Assembly: GCA_039990395.1 (NCBI GenBank)
Contig: JBDXFZ010000144.1
Span: forward strand, 62,001 to 126,000
Origin: CALINF01 sp039990395
GTDB taxonomy: Bacteria; Pseudomonadota; Gammaproteobacteria; Pseudomonadales; Halieaceae
Reading direction: 5' to 3'
Length of the DNA: 64,000 nucleotides
Below are positions 53,257 through 63,496 of the stretch, piece after piece; the first letter of the stretch is position 1, and every line of letters begins with the position of its first letter. A program made the translations under genes and the position numbers. Below the pieces are notes generated by a model. That model searched no databases. It was given only the letters and a program-made list of their open reading frames with translations, and was not told the DNA's origin.

Positions 53257-53306
53257 AAAAAACCGCGGGCTCTGCGTTTGTGAGCCAAACGCCGAATCCC
53301 ACGGTT
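53257..53306 (-). terminator. Terminator hairpin after hflC
   Basis: On the minus strand AACCGTGGG pairs with CCCGCGGTT (one G-T pair), with an inner stem GCGTTTG/CAAACGC in the loop, followed by a TTTTTTG tract. It sits about 50 bases after the hflC stop. Confidence 0.78.
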
Positions 53307-53355
53307 AAAGAATTCTATCACAGCCGCCACACTTGGCGCCTGTGATTTTTACCTG

Positions 53356-54231
53356 CTAGTTACCGCCCTTGGAGTCCTTCAGATACCTGAAGAATTCACT
53401 ATCGGGCTGAATCAGGATTATATCGCCAGACCCCTGAAATGAGCTCTGGTAGGCATTCAAGCTACGAGTGAATGAGTAGAACTCTGGATCCTGATTGAAC
53501 GCATCGGCATACACACGCGTTGCTTCGGCATCCCCCGTGCCGCGAAGCTCTTCTGCCTCACGATAGGCGTTAGCTTGTAATACAGTCACCTCACGGTCAG
53601 CTGCTGCGCGAATTCCCTCTGCAAGTTCCTGACCCAGCGAGCGATGCTCACGCGCCTCTTTCTCACGTTCCGCGTTCATCCTGCGATAAACAGATTCCGA
53701 CACATCCGGCGGCAGGTCGATCTTCTTCACCCGCACATCAACCACTTCAACACCCAATTCTGCCTGGGCAGCGGCATCGATCTGCTTCGTGAGATCTTCC
53801 ATCAGCTGATCGCGCTCGCCGCTCACAACCTCTTGAATGGTGCGCACGGCCACCTGGTTTCGCAGTCCGTCGTTGATACGCTGGGCCAACAGGCCCATCG
53901 CGCGAGACTCTTCACCGTTGGTTGCTGTGTAGAACTTTGCAGTATCAAAAACCTTAAACTTGGCGTAAGAGTCCACAATCAGCGCTTTTTGCTCCTGGGT
54001 AAAGAAACGTTCAGGCTGCGAGTCAACTGTGAGTACGCGACCGTCAAATTTACGCACGTTGTTCACAAACGGCACTTTCCAGTGTAATCCGGGTTTGATA
54101 TCCGGGTTCACAACCTCACCAAACTTCAGCAAAACGCCCTTCTCGGTTTCTCTCATCAGGTACAGCGAATTGCTGGCAAGAAAAAGCACCAACACCGCCA
54201 ACAGGATTACCGTTACATTACGTCCCGACAT
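53356..54231 (-). CDS. hflC: Protease modulator HflC
   Basis: A 291-residue protein from the ATG at 54231. The N-terminal membrane helix (VTVILLAVLVLFLASNSLYL) is followed by an SPFH/band-7 domain (GVLLKFGEVVNPDIKPGLHWKVPF) and a long helix with AEREKEAREHRSLGQE. With HflK it forms a membrane cage around FtsH. Its start lies just after the hflK stop (TAATATG), so translation is coupled. Confidence 0.96.
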   Translation of the reverse strand: MSGRNVTVILLAVLVLFLASNSLYLMRETEKGVLLKFGEVVNPDIKPGLHWKVPFVNNVRKFDGRVLTVDSQPERFFTQEQKALIVDSYAKFKVFDTAKFYTATNGEESRAMGLLAQRINDGLRNQVAVRTIQEVVSGERDQLMEDLTKQIDAAAQAELGVEVVDVRVKKIDLPPDVSESVYRRMNAEREKEAREHRSLGQELAEGIRAAADREVTVLQANAYREAEELRGTGDAEATRVYADAFNQDPEFYSFTRSLNAYQSSFQGSGDIILIQPDSEFFRYLKDSKGGN

Positions 54232-54232
54232 A

Positions 54233-55396
54233 TTAGCGACCTCCTCGACGATTACCGGTGGCTGCAGCATCTCGGCGCAGCTGCTCTGTTACCGCATTCG
54301 TCAGCTCCCGAATGTTGGAGCTATCAATGTTCATGCCTCGCGCTGCTCCGCCACCCACTGCGGCAGCGGGCGCCAGCTTGTCTAACGGCAAATACATCAT
54401 ATTATTGCCGCCTTCCACGTCTACCATCACCTTGTTGGTGTTGCTATAAACACCCTGCAATGCATCCAGATATAGTCGCTCGCGCGTTACATCCGGCGCT
54501 TTTCGATACTCGGTTAACAATTGATCGAAGCGACTAGCCTCACCCTGAGCGTTGGCGATAACCTGCTCTTTGTAGGCGTTAGCTTCCTCTATCACTCGCT
54601 GAGCCGAACCACGCGCCTCCGGCACGATGCCATTGGCATAGGCCTGCGCCTCGTTCTTAACTCGCTCCTCATCCTCGCGCGCTTTGATCACATCATCAAA
54701 CGCAGCTTGCACTTGTGACGGCGGCTTGGATTCGTCTACGTTTACCGTAGTAACAGAGATACCCGTTTCATACATGTTCAGGTAATCCTGCAGCCGTTGC
54801 TTCACTTCAATACCAATTTGAGCTCGGCCTTCGGTCAGCACCATGTTCATGCCGGTTCCGCCAACCACATGGCGCAAGGCACTTTGTGATGCGTGCTGCA
54901 AGGAGCGCTCAGGATCTCTTACCTTCAATACAAAGTCAGTCGGGTTATCGATTACGTATTGCACAGAGAGATTCACCTCGACGATGTTCTCGTCCTGGGT
55001 GAGCATAATCTCGCGAAAGCTCGCTGCACGAACCTTGGTGGTGTTTACGTTGGTCACTTCATCGATAAGCGGCGGATTCCACTGCAGGCCTGGCTGCACT
55101 GTTTCCAAATATTTACCAAAGCGAAGCACTACACCGCGCTCCTGCTGGTCGATCTGGTAGAACCCCATCAGGGCCCAAACCACCACAGCGCCTGTAATCA
55201 GCACGCCTATCAATCCACCAGACACACCCGCGCCGCCCGAGCCACCCGCGCCGCCGGAGGATTTACCTCCAAACAGACCGCCGAACTTCTCTTGCAGCTT
55301 TTTGAGTGCTTCATCGAGGTCTGGCGGACCTTGATCGCCGCCGCCCCATGGATCTTTTGGCTTGTTGTTGCCGCCACCCGGTTCATTCCAGGCCAT
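54233..55396 (-). CDS. hflK: Protease modulator HflK
   Basis: A 387-residue protein from the ATG at 55396 (MAWNEPGGGNNKPKDPWGG), which has an AGGAG ribosome-binding site. A cytoplasmic Gly-rich N-terminus with DQGPPDLDEALKKLQEKFGG precedes one membrane helix and the SPFH domain (ERGVVLRFGKYLETVQPGLQW). It works with HflC on FtsH. Standard order hfq-hflX-hflK-hflC. Confidence 0.96.
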   Translation of the reverse strand: MAWNEPGGGNNKPKDPWGGGDQGPPDLDEALKKLQEKFGGLFGGKSSGGAGGSGGAGVSGGLIGVLITGAVVVWALMGFYQIDQQERGVVLRFGKYLETVQPGLQWNPPLIDEVTNVNTTKVRAASFREIMLTQDENIVEVNLSVQYVIDNPTDFVLKVRDPERSLQHASQSALRHVVGGTGMNMVLTEGRAQIGIEVKQRLQDYLNMYETGISVTTVNVDESKPPSQVQAAFDDVIKAREDEERVKNEAQAYANGIVPEARGSAQRVIEEANAYKEQVIANAQGEASRFDQLLTEYRKAPDVTRERLYLDALQGVYSNTNKVMVDVEGGNNMMYLPLDKLAPAAAVGGGAARGMNIDSSNIRELTNAVTEQLRRDAAATGNRRGGR

Positions 55397-55429
55397 AATC
55401 AACTCCTAATTAAAAGTCGCGAAATTCTA

Positions 55430-56767
55430 TCAGATTTTTTGGCCAGACGAGGCGTACTCGCTGGCTAATAATCGATTCCAATCGGAGCGCGGCATTCGCA
55501 CGCTAAGATGCGCTATGCCATCGTCACCATGTTCTTCTGCCTCTACGGCGCCAAGCTGATACAAAGCAGCCCGCAGGCGCCCTTGCGCAGGTGCCAGATG
55601 CAACTCTTGCGAAACCATGTCCTGCCCTAACAGCTCTACAATGGCCTCGAGCACTAGTTCCACGCCCTCGCCAGATTTTGCACTGACCCATACCCGCGCA
55701 GGCTTGCCGTTCTCATCACGATCAATACGCGCGGGTTGCTCGAGTAGATCGAGCTTGTTGTATACGATCAACTGCGGGGTCTTGTCGGCGCCGATCTCAT
55801 TGAGCACCTCTTGCACCTGAAACATGTTGTCTTCACGGTCTTCACTGGCCGCGTCGACCACTTGAAGTAGCAAATCTGCGCTGGTGGTTTCTTCAAGCGT
55901 TGCCTTAAAGGCCTCCACCAGTTTGTGAGGCAGGTGGGCGATAAACCCCACTGTGTCGGCCAACACGATCGAGCCTATATTATCCAATTCGAGCCGGCGT
56001 AGCGTGGGATCCAGCGTGGCAAACAGCTGATCTGCCGCATACACATCTGAATCTGTCATTCGATTGAACAAGGTGGATTTGCCAGCATTCGTATACCCCA
56101 CCAATGACACGGTAGGTATTTCGGCCCTGCGCCGGGAGCGGCGCCCCTGATCGCGTTGCTTATGTACTTTCTCCAGGCGTCCCGATATCGCCTTAATGCG
56201 CGCCCGGAGCAGCCGACGGTCGGTTTCAAGCTGAGTCTCTCCCGGTCCGCGTAGTCCAATACCCCCTTTCTGGCGCTCAAGGTGGGTCCAGCCGCGTACC
56301 AATCGGGTACTCATATGCTCCAGTTGAGCCAACTCGACCTGCAGCTTGCCTTCATGAGTCCGTGCCCTCTGGGCAAAAATGTCCAAGATCAGGCCTGTGC
56401 GGTCCAGTACGCGACAACACAGCTCCTGCTCAAGGTTACGCTCCTGGCTGGGGCTGAGCGCATGATTAAACATAACGATCTCCGCCTCATGCAAACGCAC
56501 CTCTTCAGCAATCTCCTCGAGCTTGCCTTTGCCGACAAAGGTTCTAGAGTGCGGTGCTTCGCGCGACCCCATTACAAACGAAACCGGGTCTCCTCCAGCT
56601 GACAGGACAAGTTCTTCGAATTCGCGGGGATCTTCCCGCTCGGATTCGCTGACAAGATTCAGATGTACGAGCACCGCTCGCTCTCCCGAATCGGGACGAT
56701 CAAAAAACAATACTACCTCGCGGCCGTTGGAACGGTGTGGGCCCCAAGCAAACAGCGCTCGGGGCAT
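55430..56767 (-). CDS. hflX: Ribosome-associated GTPase HflX
   Basis: A 445-residue protein with an N-terminal HflX subdomain (FFDRPDSGERAVLVHL), a coiled linker and a GTPase domain with G1 GYTNAGKSTLFN, G3 DTVGFI and G4 NKLD. It splits stalled ribosomes under stress. The usual start of the family is close to FFDRPDSGE, so a TTG at 56710 with an upstream GAGGT is a possible true start; the ATG at 56767 adds 19 residues. It follows hfq by 8 bases. Confidence 0.94.
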   Translation of the reverse strand: MPRALFAWGPHRSNGREVVLFFDRPDSGERAVLVHLNLVSESEREDPREFEELVLSAGGDPVSFVMGSREAPHSRTFVGKGKLEEIAEEVRLHEAEIVMFNHALSPSQERNLEQELCCRVLDRTGLILDIFAQRARTHEGKLQVELAQLEHMSTRLVRGWTHLERQKGGIGLRGPGETQLETDRRLLRARIKAISGRLEKVHKQRDQGRRSRRRAEIPTVSLVGYTNAGKSTLFNRMTDSDVYAADQLFATLDPTLRRLELDNIGSIVLADTVGFIAHLPHKLVEAFKATLEETTSADLLLQVVDAASEDREDNMFQVQEVLNEIGADKTPQLIVYNKLDLLEQPARIDRDENGKPARVWVSAKSGEGVELVLEAIVELLGQDMVSQELHLAPAQGRLRAALYQLGAVEAEEHGDDGIAHLSVRMPRSDWNRLLASEYASSGQKI

Positions 56768-56775
56768 GGCGTACC

Positions 56776-57024
56776 CTAGCTGTCGTCATCGTCTTCCGGG
56801 GGATTTTGCATCGGCACGCGCACGACGCGCGAGGGTACTACCGTAGAAATGGCATGCTTATATACCATCTGGCTGACTGTGTTCTTCAGCAATACCACGA
56901 ACTGATCAAACGATTCGATCTGCCCCTGCAACTTAATGCCGTTTACCAAATAGATGGAAACGGGAACGCGTTCCTTACGCAAAATATTCAGGTAAGGGTC
57001 TTGTAGCGTGTGCCCTTTTGACAT
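56776..57024 (-). CDS. hfq: RNA chaperone Hfq
   Basis: An 82-residue protein with both Sm motifs: GHTLQDPYLNILRKERVPVSIYLVNGIKLQG and the later VSQMVYKHAISTVVPSR with the YKHA core. The C-terminal tail is short. Hfq helps small RNAs pair with mRNAs. A TATACT -10-like hexamer lies at 57143-57148 in the 223-base gap to miaA, so hfq may have its own promoter besides readthrough. Confidence 0.98.
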   Translation of the reverse strand: MSKGHTLQDPYLNILRKERVPVSIYLVNGIKLQGQIESFDQFVVLLKNTVSQMVYKHAISTVVPSRVVRVPMQNPPEDDDDS

Positions 57025-57247
57025 AACTCTCTCCTACCAGGCTCAAATGGAGCCAAAAAAAAGCAAACTGACCTCTTATTTATCCCGCCACCAACGCTGT
57101 CACGGCGGATAAAACAATGGGCCCTCGATACCACTATCGCTAAGTATAGTGCATTTGAATGGGTCCAGCAGACGCCTCGCTATGGGCGCATTTTGCCGAC
57201 CACATTTACGGCAACATCACACTTTTCGCCTAACGCCGCCTACGTTA

Positions 57248-58228
57248 CTACAATGGGTACGAACTCAGGGAATTCAAGACCAGATCGCATGGATTCTGGA
57301 CAAAACTCATTCCTGAATCGTCTGACAACCCCGAATCCACAACGTTCCCTTCACGATCGGTGGAAATCCACACCAAATCGGGCCATTTTCTCAACCAGGT
57401 TAACTGACGCTTGGCCAGCTGCCGGGTGGCCGCTATGCCCCGCTCCACAGCCGCTTCCAGGCCTACTTCATCCTCCAGGTGCTCCCACAATTGGCGGTAG
57501 CCCACGGCGCGGATAGCGGGCAGATCGGCATCAAGGTCGTCCCGCTGATGCAATTGCCGCACTTCTTCGAGAAAACCTGCCGCCATCATCTGCTCAAACC
57601 TCAAGGCTATGCGCTCGTGCAACACAGCACGATCCTGCGGACACAGCGCTATCTGCAACAGTCGAAATTGCTCGGCGGGCAGCGGCGCTGTCTGCTGCTT
57701 CGATTGCCAGTCTGACATGGGAATACCGCTGGTCCGATACACCTCCAACGCCCGTGCCAGGCGCTGCGAATGGTTGGGGTGAATTCGCGCTGCGGACGCA
57801 GGATCCACCTCCAGTAGCTTAACGTGCAAAGCAGGCCAACCCTCGCGCTCTGCCTCTGCTTCAATCTGTGCACGCACGATTGGGTCAGCAGCGGGCATGT
57901 CGTTAAGCCCGTCCAAGAGCGCCTTGAAGTACAGCATTGTGCCGCCCACCAGTATTGGCACTTTACTCTGGGCCACAATACGCTCGATCAGGGGTACGGC
58001 GTCGGATACAAAATCGGCAGCCGAGTAAGGCTCGGCAGGATCACGGATATCCATAAGATGATGGGGATAGTCGGGCTTGGCGCTACCGATATCCAGGCCT
58101 CGATACACCAGCGCAGAATCTACGCTGATCAATTCACCGTTGAGGGCTTTAGCCAATTCAATGGCCAGATCGGTTTTACCGGATGCGGTGGGACCCATCA
58201 GCAGAATGACAAGAGGCCTCGTATCCAC
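57248..58228 (-). CDS. miaA: tRNA dimethylallyltransferase
   Basis: A 326-residue enzyme that prenylates A37 of tRNAs reading UNN codons. Walker A GPTASGKTDLA, the DSALVYRGLDIGSAKP motif, VGGTMLYFKALLDG and AIRAVGYRQLW are present. It lies 4 bases after mutL and ahead of hfq, the standard order. No anomalies. Confidence 0.97.
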   Translation of the reverse strand: MDTRPLVILLMGPTASGKTDLAIELAKALNGELISVDSALVYRGLDIGSAKPDYPHHLMDIRDPAEPYSAADFVSDAVPLIERIVAQSKVPILVGGTMLYFKALLDGLNDMPAADPIVRAQIEAEAEREGWPALHVKLLEVDPASAARIHPNHSQRLARALEVYRTSGIPMSDWQSKQQTAPLPAEQFRLLQIALCPQDRAVLHERIALRFEQMMAAGFLEEVRQLHQRDDLDADLPAIRAVGYRQLWEHLEDEVGLEAAVERGIAATRQLAKRQLTWLRKWPDLVWISTDREGNVVDSGLSDDSGMSFVQNPCDLVLNSLSSYPL

Positions 58229-58232
58229 GCGG

Positions 58233-60074
58233 CTAGCGCCCTCTAAGGAACAGTTTGTCCAGTTCCTCGAGTGTCAACTGAGTCCAGGTAGGCCTTCCGT
58301 GGTTACACTGGCCAGAGCGCTCGGTTTCTTCCATGTCACGCAGCAAAGCGTTCATTTCGGGTAGGGTCAGGCGTCGATTAGCGCGTACAGAGCCATGACA
58401 CGCCATGGTGGAGAGTATTTCATCCATGTGCGCCTCTATACGGTCCGAGCTGCCGAACTCAATCAGGTCAGACAGCACATCCCGCAGCAGCTGCTCTATA
58501 TCGGAGTCGCGCAATGACACAGGGATCTGCCGAATCAACAAGGTTTCGGGTCCTGCTATATCAACCGCCAAACCCAATGCGGTAAACAGCTGCGAGTGCT
58601 CACCCGCTATCTCCACCTCGCGCTCGCTCACAGCAACAGACTGTGGCACCAGTAATGGCTGGCTGCGAATTCCCTCGGATTCGCGCGCGAGCTTGAGGCG
58701 TTCATACGTAATGCGCTCATGAGCGGCGTGCATATCAACCAAAATAAGACCCTGCGCATTCTCGGCAAGAATATAAATGCCCATGAGCTGAGCAAGCGCA
58801 TACCCCAGCGGCGGCACCTCTTCTTCGGCCCCCTGCTCAGGTAAAGCAGGGGCCTGATGCAGCTGACCATAGCTACGCATTTGCTCCATTGCACCACCTG
58901 CCATTGGGCGATTTGGCGCACCATAGCCAGATACTCCCTGCGAAGGCGCATGTCCCTGCTGAGGGGCGCCCCAGGAGAGAGCGCTTTGACTGGCCACCTC
59001 GCCGGTACGCGTATCGATCAATCCACCCTCCCCATCTGCCACCGTGTGTTCAGGCAACTGGTCTGCTGGGCGTACATCGGCCAACGCACGATGCAGGCTG
59101 CTAAAGATGAAATTGTGCACGGCGCGACCATCGCGAAAGCGCACCTCATGCTTGGTAGGATGCACGTTTACATCCACCTGAGACGGATTGAGCTCCAGGT
59201 ACAATACAAACGCCGGATGGCGCCCGTGATACAGCACGTCGCGGTAAGCCTGTTTCACCGCATGAGCAATGAGTTTGTCGCGTATCACTCTGCCATTTAC
59301 AAAGAAATACTGCAGGTCTGCCTGACTACGTGAAAAAGTGGGTAGCCCTACCCAGCCCCACAGCTTGAGGTCTGGCGTGTCACTTTCCACATAGATGGCC
59401 TGCTCCATGAATGCGGGCCCGCAGACTGTGGCCACTCGCCGCTGTCGTTCAGCGTCACTCTCACCCGCTTGCAGGTTATGAATCACCTTGCCGTTATGGC
59501 GCAAGCTGAACCCAACATCGAAACGAGACAAGGCCAATCGCTTCACAACCTCATCAAGATGATTAAACTCGGTTTTTTCCGTGCGCAGGAACTTGCGTCG
59601 AGCAGGTGTATTGAAAAACAGGTCACGAACCTCAACGGTGGTACCACGAGGGTGAGGCGCTGGCTTCACTTGCACCTCCATGTCGCGGCCCTCAGACAGC
59701 GCGCTATGGCCCTCACTACCGTGCTCGTGAGCGTTGCTGGTTAGCGCCAGACGAGAGACCGAACCGATACTAGCCAGAGCTTCCCCACGAAAACCCAGGC
59801 TGCCCACCTGCTCAAGATCTTCTAGCGACGTAATCTTGCTGGTGGCATGACGCTCGAGTGCCAACGCCAGGTCATCGGCGTGAATTCCGCCTCCATTGTC
59901 ACGAATGCGGATCAGTTTGGAGCCACCGGCCTCCACGTCGATATCAACGCGACTGGCACCAGCATCGAGGCTATTTTCAAGAACTTCCTTAACCACCGAT
60001 GCCGGACGCTCTACGACTTCGCCTGCGGCAATTTGGTTGGCCAACCGCGCGCTCAGGCGGTGAATCAGGGACAT
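58233..60074 (-). CDS. mutL: DNA mismatch repair protein MutL
   Basis: A 613-residue protein. The N-terminal GHKL ATPase domain has LSARLANQIAAGEVVERPASV, DNGGGIHADDL and GFRGEALASI. The C-terminal dimerisation domain ends around MACHGSVRANRRLTLPEMNALL and CNHGRPTW. The endonuclease motif DQHAxxER is not kept (DMHAAHERITYERL), as in gammaproteobacteria that use MutH or lack the nuclease. Co-transcribed with miaA. Confidence 0.97.
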   Translation of the reverse strand: MSLIHRLSARLANQIAAGEVVERPASVVKEVLENSLDAGASRVDIDVEAGGSKLIRIRDNGGGIHADDLALALERHATSKITSLEDLEQVGSLGFRGEALASIGSVSRLALTSNAHEHGSEGHSALSEGRDMEVQVKPAPHPRGTTVEVRDLFFNTPARRKFLRTEKTEFNHLDEVVKRLALSRFDVGFSLRHNGKVIHNLQAGESDAERQRRVATVCGPAFMEQAIYVESDTPDLKLWGWVGLPTFSRSQADLQYFFVNGRVIRDKLIAHAVKQAYRDVLYHGRHPAFVLYLELNPSQVDVNVHPTKHEVRFRDGRAVHNFIFSSLHRALADVRPADQLPEHTVADGEGGLIDTRTGEVASQSALSWGAPQQGHAPSQGVSGYGAPNRPMAGGAMEQMRSYGQLHQAPALPEQGAEEEVPPLGYALAQLMGIYILAENAQGLILVDMHAAHERITYERLKLARESEGIRSQPLLVPQSVAVSEREVEIAGEHSQLFTALGLAVDIAGPETLLIRQIPVSLRDSDIEQLLRDVLSDLIEFGSSDRIEAHMDEILSTMACHGSVRANRRLTLPEMNALLRDMEETERSGQCNHGRPTWTQLTLEELDKLFLRGR

Positions 60075-60137
60075 GGGCGTTGGTCTACTTTATTGTTGGG
60101 TTAACACAGTGGCTACCCGAGGGAGCCAGCCGTAAAG

Positions 60138-61442
60138 TCAGGTTGTTGGGATTGTTAATTTCTGGCCTACCATGATCCGCGTATCGTTCAGCCCGTTACG
60201 GCTCTTCAAATCATTCACAGACACATTAAACCGCTGGGCAATGCCCGACAGTGTATCACCGCGGGCAATGGTGTACTGCTGCCCACCCTGCTGCTTGCGC
60301 AAGGCAAGTAGTGTGCCCGATGGCGGATGCATCACAAACCAATCCCTGATGCCGGCGTATATCTGCGTGGCCATTTTGCGCTGGTAGCTACGGGTGGCAA
60401 GCTTCTTGGACTCGCCCGGGTTAGAGATAAATCCGGTCTCAATCAGGATAGAGGGAATATCGGGACTTTTGAGTACCGCAAAGCCCGCCTGCTCTACATT
60501 CTTTTTGTGTAAGCGGGCAACACGGTCCATTTTGCGCAGCACGTTATCGCCCAGTTTGAGGCTGGTATCCAGAGTGGACGTCATAGATAGATCGGCCAAC
60601 ACGCCGGCCAGCACATCGTCTTTGTCGGACAAGCTCACACCGCCAACCAAATCGGCAGCGTTCTCGCGCTGCGCCAGGTAGCGCGCCGCTGTACTCGTAG
60701 CGCCTCGGGTCGACAACGCATACACCGATGCACCATTGGCCTCCTTGCGCTTGAATGCGTCCGCATGAATCGACACAAACAGATCGGCCTGACGCTTGCG
60801 GGCAATATCACGGCGACCCTTTAAGCTAATGTAATAATCACCCGTGCGCACCAGCGTAGGGTCAAAACCAGGTTCCTGCTCCAACAACCGGTACAGCTCT
60901 TTGGCAATTGCTAACACCACATGCTTCTCTCGCAACCGGTTTGGCCCGGTAGCGCCTGGATCTTCGCCCCCGTGCCCGGCATCAATAGCGATGATCAGGT
61001 CGCGCTTGCCGGAGGGTTGGGTGACACTTTTCTTGACTGCCTTGGTGGATCGATTTTTATCATACAAGTCTAAAACCAGACGATGGCCTGCCTGTTCATT
61101 CGCTTTCAATGCGAAGCTGCGTGGGTCTACGCTCTCGGTCATATCCAACACAACCCGCAAGTTCTTACCCTCGCGCACGCCAGATCGAATCGACTTCACT
61201 GGGGTCTCGCCCAATTGCAAATCGTCCAGAGCGGTTTTTAGCTGTGTATCGCTAACATCCAAAACAATGCGCGATGGATTCTGCAGCACGATAAGCGTGT
61301 GATCAGCCGGGTCACTCAGGTCAAATACGATGCGCGTGTGATCCGGAGCGCGCCAAAGACGCACATCCTTCACCACAGCCGCCCACGTCGACGACGCGTT
61401 CAGCATTACCAGAACTAGTAAAGCCCCTAACGCCCTGCTCAT
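60138..61442 (-). CDS. N-acetylmuramoyl-L-alanine amidase (AmiB/AmiC-like)
   Basis: A 434-residue protein from the ATG at 61442, which has a GGGAG site; a TTG at 61460 is less likely. A signal peptide ends near STWA. An AMIN domain follows (VRLWRAPDHTRIVFDLSDP), then an Amidase_3 zinc domain with IAIDAGHGGEDPGA, REKHVVL, VSIHADAF and LIETGFISNP. A C-terminal LysM repeat (YTIARGDTLSGIAQRFNVSV) binds peptidoglycan. It splits septal peptidoglycan during division. Location before mutL is usual for AmiB. Confidence 0.93.
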   Translation of the reverse strand: MSRALGALLVLVMLNASSTWAAVVKDVRLWRAPDHTRIVFDLSDPADHTLIVLQNPSRIVLDVSDTQLKTALDDLQLGETPVKSIRSGVREGKNLRVVLDMTESVDPRSFALKANEQAGHRLVLDLYDKNRSTKAVKKSVTQPSGKRDLIIAIDAGHGGEDPGATGPNRLREKHVVLAIAKELYRLLEQEPGFDPTLVRTGDYYISLKGRRDIARKRQADLFVSIHADAFKRKEANGASVYALSTRGATSTAARYLAQRENAADLVGGVSLSDKDDVLAGVLADLSMTSTLDTSLKLGDNVLRKMDRVARLHKKNVEQAGFAVLKSPDIPSILIETGFISNPGESKKLATRSYQRKMATQIYAGIRDWFVMHPPSGTLLALRKQQGGQQYTIARGDTLSGIAQRFNVSVNDLKSRNGLNDTRIMVGQKLTIPTT

Positions 61443-61489
61443 AACACTCCCGCTCTGCAATCTCTCACAGAGGCGACTCTGCTTACTCT

Positions 61490-61963
61490 TCAGTTCATCC
61501 CCTGCAGGCCCGTAACAACGTCCGCCCCAGCGGTTGTTTGCGAACGTAGCGAAGCAACACGTCCGGACCCAGCCTTTGCTATGGTAATCACTAAATCTGC
61601 AGGTGGCAAAACGCCACTGCCACGCTCAGGCCACTCTACCAGACAGATTGTCTTTGCAGTGAAATAGTCCCGTATACCCATAAACTCCAGCTCCTCGGGA
61701 TCACCCAAACGGTATAGATCGAAGTGGTAAACGGTAAAGCCAGAAAACTCGTAGGGCTCAACCAGGGTATAGGTAGGGCTCTTCACGGCTCCCACATGCC
61801 CAAGTGACTGGATGAATCCTCGGCTGAGTGTGGTCTTGCCCATACCGAGACCCCCGTGCAAATACATTACGCAGCCGGGCTCTGTAGCACTGCCCAGACG
61901 AGCACCGAGTGCCACCATGGCCTTCTCATCATCCAAATCCAGCTCGAGCGCAACGCCTGTCAT
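61490..61963 (-). CDS. tsaE: tRNA threonylcarbamoyladenosine synthesis ATPase TsaE
   Basis: A 157-residue P-loop protein with YLHGGLGMGKTTLSRGF as Walker A, then SPTYTLVEPYEF, HFDLYRLGDPEELEF and CLVEWPERG. It is part of the TsaBDE complex that makes t6A37 in tRNA. The start overlaps the nnr stop by four bases, so the two are coupled. Confidence 0.96.
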   Translation of the reverse strand: MTGVALELDLDDEKAMVALGARLGSATEPGCVMYLHGGLGMGKTTLSRGFIQSLGHVGAVKSPTYTLVEPYEFSGFTVYHFDLYRLGDPEELEFMGIRDYFTAKTICLVEWPERGSGVLPPADLVITIAKAGSGRVASLRSQTTAGADVVTGLQGMN

Positions 61964-63444
61964 CCGAGAAGCGCTCGCATACGCGGGATGAGGTCTGTTG
62001 CTAACAAACCTCTTTCTCCCTCCTCTGCGGCGGCGATATCGGCGGCAGCGGCGTGAAGAGAAACGCCAAGCGCGGCGGCATCTGTCAAACTCAAACCCTG
62101 CGCTACAAGGCTGCCCAACACGCCGCTAAGTACGTCACCCATGCCACCGCTGGCCATACCGGGATTGCCATAGTCGCACAGCAACGTCGACGAGGCAGAG
62201 CGCACCAAGGTGCCATTGCCTTTGAGCACTGCTACACCACCATACCTATCTTGCAGTGCAGCGGCTGCGGCAAAGCGATCCTGCTGCACATGCAAGTTGC
62301 TCTGCCCCAGTAGACGCGCTGCCTCACCGGGATGCGGTGTAAGTATCCAGTTGGGGCGTGACTCCTGCTCGATACCGCGCTCCAGCGCTAGAAGATTAAG
62401 TGCATCTGCATCGAGTATCAGTGTTTTCCCGCTGTCAGCGGCAACCCGTAGCAGTTGCTCAGACCACTCGCTCTGACCGAGCCCAGGGCCGACAACCAGC
62501 ACATTTGCTTCATCAACCATCGCCAAAAGATCGAGACTGCTGTTAATCCCGCGCGCCATTGCCTCAGGCGTGCGCGCTAACACGGCAGCTACATGCTCCG
62601 GACGGGTTGCGACACGCACCAGGCCGGCACCACAGCGCAGCGCAGCCTCTGCAGCCAGAATCGCTGCTCCAGCCATACCATAGTCGCCACCAATCACCAG
62701 CACATTGCCGTACATCCCTTTATGCGATGCAGTCGGTCTTGAGGGTATTTGCTCGAGCAACATCTCAAGATCAATACGTAATGCTGAATGGGGAAGTCCA
62801 TCACTGACTTCTACAGGGACGTCTAGGCCCGCAAAATCTATCTCGCCACAATAATCTGGACCATTAGCGGTCAACAGGCCGCGTTTCAAGCCGATAAAAC
62901 TGATAGTCACATCCGCGCGCACTGCCACGCCAAGCACCCGCCCGGTGTCTGAGCAGAGTCCTGAGGGGATATCCAGAGCGAGCACGGGCAACCCCAGTCC
63001 GTTAACCTGTGCAATCGCATCGACGTAATCACCGCGCACGTCACCCCCAAGCCCAGTACCCAGCATTGCATCAACCACAATTCCCAGCGGCACAATTGCG
63101 CCATCAAACGGTTTCACCTGAACACCATTAGCCAACGCTTGCTTGCGCGCAATCAGCGCGTCCCCAACTATTTTGTCGGGGTCACCCAGTTGCAGCGCAG
63201 TCACCTGCAAACCGCGTTTATGCGCGATATCGGCTAGAAGAAAGCCATCGCCGCCATTGTTGCCGGTACCACATAATACTTGCACCTGCTTCGCGTCTGG
63301 CCACTGTGCCCGCATACAATCAAACGCGGCGTGTCCAGCCTTTGTCATCAGTGTGATGCCGGGTATTCCACTCTCGATCGCAGCTCGATCCAACGCTCGA
63401 GTTTGTTCTGCCGTGTACAGCGGCTCCATTCCTTCGTAATTCAT
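61960..63444 (-). CDS. nnr: Bifunctional NAD(P)H-hydrate epimerase/dehydratase
   Basis: About 494 residues from the ATG at 63444 (a GTG at 63462 is an alternative). The N-terminal YjeF epimerase domain has VLCGTGNNGGDGFLLA and VVDAMLGTG. The C-terminal dehydratase domain has GDYGMAGAAILAAEAALRCGAGLV, VGPGLGQS, LTPHPGEAARLL and GNPGMASGGMGDVLSGV. It repairs damaged NAD(P)H. Divergent from queG by about 50 bases; coupled to tsaE. Confidence 0.95.
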   Translation of the reverse strand: MNYEGMEPLYTAEQTRALDRAAIESGIPGITLMTKAGHAAFDCMRAQWPDAKQVQVLCGTGNNGGDGFLLADIAHKRGLQVTALQLGDPDKIVGDALIARKQALANGVQVKPFDGAIVPLGIVVDAMLGTGLGGDVRGDYVDAIAQVNGLGLPVLALDIPSGLCSDTGRVLGVAVRADVTISFIGLKRGLLTANGPDYCGEIDFAGLDVPVEVSDGLPHSALRIDLEMLLEQIPSRPTASHKGMYGNVLVIGGDYGMAGAAILAAEAALRCGAGLVRVATRPEHVAAVLARTPEAMARGINSSLDLLAMVDEANVLVVGPGLGQSEWSEQLLRVAADSGKTLILDADALNLLALERGIEQESRPNWILTPHPGEAARLLGQSNLHVQQDRFAAAAALQDRYGGVAVLKGNGTLVRSASSTLLCDYGNPGMASGGMGDVLSGVLGSLVAQGLSLTDAAALGVSLHAAAADIAAAEEGERGLLATDLIPRMRALLG

Positions 63445-63496
63445 ATCCAACCAAGTCTCCACAGATGTGGCAGAATTATACGACGATCACCCAACA